Part shown: positions 35,722-37,362 of the stretch, in pieces | How positions within the stretch are numbered: position 1 is the first letter of the stretch | Layout of the letters: each line of letters begins with the position of its first letter | Assembly (NCBI GenBank): GCA_014382705.1 | Contig: JACNJE010000142.1 | Location: forward strand, 7,267 to 44,628 | From: Verrucomicrobiota bacterium | GTDB taxonomy: Bacteria; Verrucomicrobiota; Verrucomicrobiia; Limisphaerales; UBA1096 | Direction: 5' to 3' | Length of the DNA: 37,362 bases | Notes under the pieces: model-generated | Seen by the model: only the letters and a program-made list of their open reading frames with translations | The model's database searches: none | Told to the model about the DNA's origin: nothing | Program-made: the position numbers and the translations under genes

Positions 35722-36682
35722 GCTGGACCAGCTAAAAATCAAGGACCGCGACTCCGGCGAGGAACGCTCTGTACCGTTGGCTGACGTGGCCGTCATTGTT
35801 GCGGCCGCGCCGGATACGCGCGTGACCACCGCTGCCCTACGCCGCATGGCCGAGCTCAATGTGCTGCTGCTGGTTTGCAACCAAAAATTCGAGCCCGCGT
35901 GCGTCACCCTGCCCTATTACCGCCCCACCAATACCGACCTGCTGCGCCGACAGGTCAAGTGGACGCAGAAATGGAAAACCGCCCAATGGCGCAAAGTTAT
36001 CGCCGCCAAGGTGGCCAACCAAGCCGCCTTGCTGCAACACCCCAAGCGCGTCCAACGGTTGCTGCTCCAAATTGCCAACCACTGCGCCGACCCGCCGCCC
36101 ACGGCACCCCCGGCGGATTTGTCCCGCATCACCGAGACCCAACGCGATGCCCACCGCTCGTGGACCCCTGACGCCTGCGAATCCCGCGCCGCGCGCCATT
36201 ACTGGAAACATTACTTCGCCGCCCTCAACACTGGCGAACAACGGCGTATCCCCCGCACTCGTGAGGGTGTCAACGGCCTGCTCGACTACGGCTACGCCAT
36301 CCTCCGCACCGCCGTGCTGCGCAGCCTCGCTGCCCACGGCTTCATCGCCGCCCTCGGCATTGCCCACGTCCCCAAAGCCGGCAGCTTCGCCCTCGCCGAT
36401 GACCTTATGGAACCCCTGCGTCCTTGGATTGATCGCCAACTGATTCAATACCTGCAAACCACCGATGAACCAGACATCAAGGAGTGGATGCCCCAAGCCG
36501 TGCAAATTCTCACCCAAGAGGTGCTCATGGGAGGCTCACGCATTCGACTGCTCAATGCCATCGACATTTACGTGCGGAGCTTTGCCAGCACTGCCACGGA
36601 AAAAAAATCTCCTCCTCTCAATATTCCCCTGCTCGACCAGCCTGCCACCAATCATGAACCGGTCACGCAATCCGGCTTGTAG
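35669..36682 (+). CDS. cas1: Cas1 spacer-integration nuclease
   Basis: The 337-residue protein is the integrase subunit of the Cas1-Cas2 adaptation complex. Catalytic residues are visible: E171 in 'DACESRAARHYWK', H233 in 'LGIAHVPKAGSF' and D245 in 'ALADDLMEPLRPWID', with E248. ATG 35669 ('MSYHILHLLSPQL') is used although it lies within the cas9 end. A longer in-frame ATG at 35624 adds sequence not seen in Cas1. Followed after 10 nt by cas2. Confidence 0.95.
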   Translation: MSYHILHLLSPQLQVRIELDQLKIKDRDSGEERSVPLADVAVIVAAAPDTRVTTAALRRMAELNVLLLVCNQKFEPACVTLPYYRPTNTDLLRRQVKWTQKWKTAQWRKVIAAKVANQAALLQHPKRVQRLLLQIANHCADPPPTAPPADLSRITETQRDAHRSWTPDACESRAARHYWKHYFAALNTGEQRRIPRTREGVNGLLDYGYAILRTAVLRSLAAHGFIAALGIAHVPKAGSFALADDLMEPLRPWIDRQLIQYLQTTDEPDIKEWMPQAVQILTQEVLMGGSRIRLLNAIDIYVRSFASTATEKKSPPLNIPLLDQPATNHEPVTQSGL

Positions 36683-36692
36683 CCAATTTCGC

Positions 36693-37001
36693 ATGGCTTG
36701 GGTACTCGTCTTATTCGATCTGCCGGTGCAAACCCGCGAACAGAAGAAATACGCCGCCAAGTTCCGGAAGGACCTCATTCACGACGGCTACTTCATGGTG
36801 CAATACAGTGTCTACGCCCGGCCCTGCGGCAGTGCCGACCGGGTAGACACCCAGGTGCGCCGCATCAAGTCTCATATCCCTCCCGGTGGTGAAGTGCGAA
36901 GCATGGTCATAACCGATGCCCAATGGGGGCGCATGAAAATCTACCGCAACAACGCCCCTGCAAATCCGGAAGACATGCCTGAGCAATTGCTTTTCTTTTG
37001 A
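36693..37001 (+). CDS. cas2: Cas2 adaptation subunit
   Basis: The 102-residue protein begins 'MAWVLVLFDLPVQTREQKKY', where D9 in the first strand is the conserved Asp. 'FRKDLIHDGYFMVQYSVYAR' and 'RSMVITDAQWGRM' match Cas2 of type II-C systems. It forms the central dimer of the integration complex. No csn2 or cas4 is present, which supports subtype II-C. An in-frame ATG at 36654 would add 13 residues; the shorter form is preferred. Confidence 0.93.
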   Translation: MAWVLVLFDLPVQTREQKKYAAKFRKDLIHDGYFMVQYSVYARPCGSADRVDTQVRRIKSHIPPGGEVRSMVITDAQWGRMKIYRNNAPANPEDMPEQLLFF

Positions 37002-37008
37002 TAGAGAC

Positions 37009-37036
37009 AAAAAAGGCACCCACCGAAGTGGGTGCC
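37009..37036 (-). terminator. Rho-independent terminator of tracrRNA
   Basis: A 9-bp stem (GGCACCCAC/GTGGGTGCC) with a UUCG tetraloop (37015-37036) is followed on the minus strand by six T. On the plus strand it is followed by AAATGA, so it serves the tracrRNA, not cas2. Confidence 0.92.
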
Positions 37037-37146
37037 AAATGACCTCGTCCGCTTCCCTGAGGAAGCTCACCCGTGGGTGACAACGCAGTGCCACGGGCTG
37101 GTCAACATATTTGAGATGGTGCCCCCCGTTCAAGGATCGCCAAGTC
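37009..37146 (-). ncRNA. tracrRNA
   Basis: Read on the minus strand, the RNA starts GACTTGGCGATCCTTGAACG. It continues GGGGGGCACCATCTCAAA, an anti-repeat that pairs with the minus-strand CRISPR repeat. Pairing is 15 uninterrupted bp (GCCCCCCGUUCAAGG) extended by about 8 more including wobbles, an internal bulge, and a 7-bp lower stem (UUUGGGA with UCUCAAA). Downstream are a stem CCCGTGG/CCACGGG (37070-37097), a perfect hairpin GCTTCC-TCAG-GGAAGC (37051-37066), a possible closing stem TGACC/GGTCA around both, and a terminator. Length is about 138 nt. Bulge and lower stem placed next to the spacer are exactly those of Cas9 guide duplexes. Confidence 0.9.
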
Positions 37147-37154
37147 AAAAAACC

Positions 37155-37182
37155 ACTCTAAACACTCCCTCCTAGCCGTCAA
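37155..37182 (-). promoter_or_regulatory. tracrRNA promoter
   Basis: Minus-strand TTGACG (37177-37182), a 16-nt spacer and TAGAGT (37155-37160) put the start 7-9 nt later, at the first bases of the anti-repeat. It lies between the last CRISPR repeat and the tracrRNA. Confidence 0.6.
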
Positions 37183-37184
37183 CC

Positions 37185-37287
37185 AAGTTTAGCGACCCTT
37201 GAACGGGGGGCAATCCCAAACTGGACATCTCCCCACCATATGTCGTCGCGAAGTTTAGCGACCCTTGAACGGGGGGCAATCCCAAAC
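37185..37287 (-). CRISPR. Short CRISPR array: two repeats, one spacer
   Basis: Two identical 37-nt copies (37185-37221, 37251-37287) flank one 29-nt spacer; the unit length of 66 fits a 36-nt repeat with a 30-nt spacer. On the minus strand the repeat begins GTTTGGGATTGCCCCCC and ends GGTCGCTAAACTT. Orientation is set by the tracrRNA: the strand pairing with it is the minus strand, so crRNAs are transcribed leftward and each spacer lies 5' of its repeat. No third copy occurs at the expected 37317; 37288-37362 may be one more spacer-length segment plus leader-like flank. Confidence 0.88.
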
Positions 37288-37362
37288 CTGGCAGGCTGGC
37301 CTACGCGCGTGTTGACTCATAAAAAAGGACACCGAAGGGTTGGAAAGGGTTGAGAGGAGAGT
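37288..37362. other. Flank of the CRISPR array
   Basis: No gene or repeat is visible. The first 30 bases could be a spacer or leader, since on the transcribed strand they lie directly 5' of the first repeat. The rest contains purine-rich short repeats (GGGTTGGAAAGGGTTGA). The window ends here. Confidence 0.4.

Noticed and set aside
36465-36692. Longer cas2 starting inside cas1
   Set aside because: The added N-terminus is the out-of-frame reading of cas1; Cas2 proteins begin at the 'WVLVLFDLP' strand.
37009-37036. Terminator of the cas operon
   Set aside because: On the plus strand the stem is followed by AAATGA rather than T residues, so it fits only the minus-strand tracrRNA.
37317-37353. 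Third CRISPR repeat
   Set aside because: A repeat would be due at this spacing, but the sequence shows no similarity to the other two copies.

Overview
The window is a GC-rich bacterial chromosome segment. Several features fit Verrucomicrobiota or a close PVC relative: a giant secreted protein of Ig, InlB-type and concanavalin-like repeats, a Tat-exported Gfo/Idh/MocA oxidoreductase, a CBM6-like secreted protein, a type II secretion secretin and a SUF cluster with SufT. No rRNA or tRNA is present, so this placement is inferred from gene content only.

Layout. Positions 1-3706 hold the 3' end of a secretin gene (+), then glgA and serS (-). Positions 3828-16025 are one 4,065-codon gene for a modular exported protein. 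On the minus strand follow a 93-residue membrane protein and a Tat-signal oxidoreductase whose stop and start overlap. Divergent from these is an 858-residue exported protein, ending at a bidirectional terminator shared with glnB. glnB has a textbook sigma-54 promoter. Next come murJ and purU (+). From 31862 down to 23484 runs a minus-strand iron-sulfur assembly operon: fur-like regulator, sufB, (PIN toxin/antitoxin), sufC, sufD, sufE, sufT, sufS, (hicB/hicA), DUF1858-rhodanese, IscU-like scaffold. Most junctions overlap or abut. Two toxin-antitoxin modules sit inside the operon, and the PIN toxin has an in-frame stop.

The right end (31985-37362) is a mobile-looking block: mazEF, then cas9-cas1-cas2 of a compact type II-C CRISPR system. 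After cas2, on the opposite strand, come a tracrRNA (anti-repeat, hairpins, UUCG-loop terminator, own promoter) and a very short array of two identical repeats and one spacer.

The most unusual signal is genome-wide in style. The palindrome CGCTTGGCCAAGCG (core TTGGCCAA) occurs about every 650 bp from position 1 to about 31946, inside conserved genes and between genes. It is read as LGQA or LAKR within proteins. It is absent from the last 5.4 kb, which holds mazEF and the CRISPR locus. It behaves like a highly iterated palindrome comparable to cyanobacterial HIP1. Paralogous repeats in the giant gene indicate that copies arise by substitution rather than insertion.
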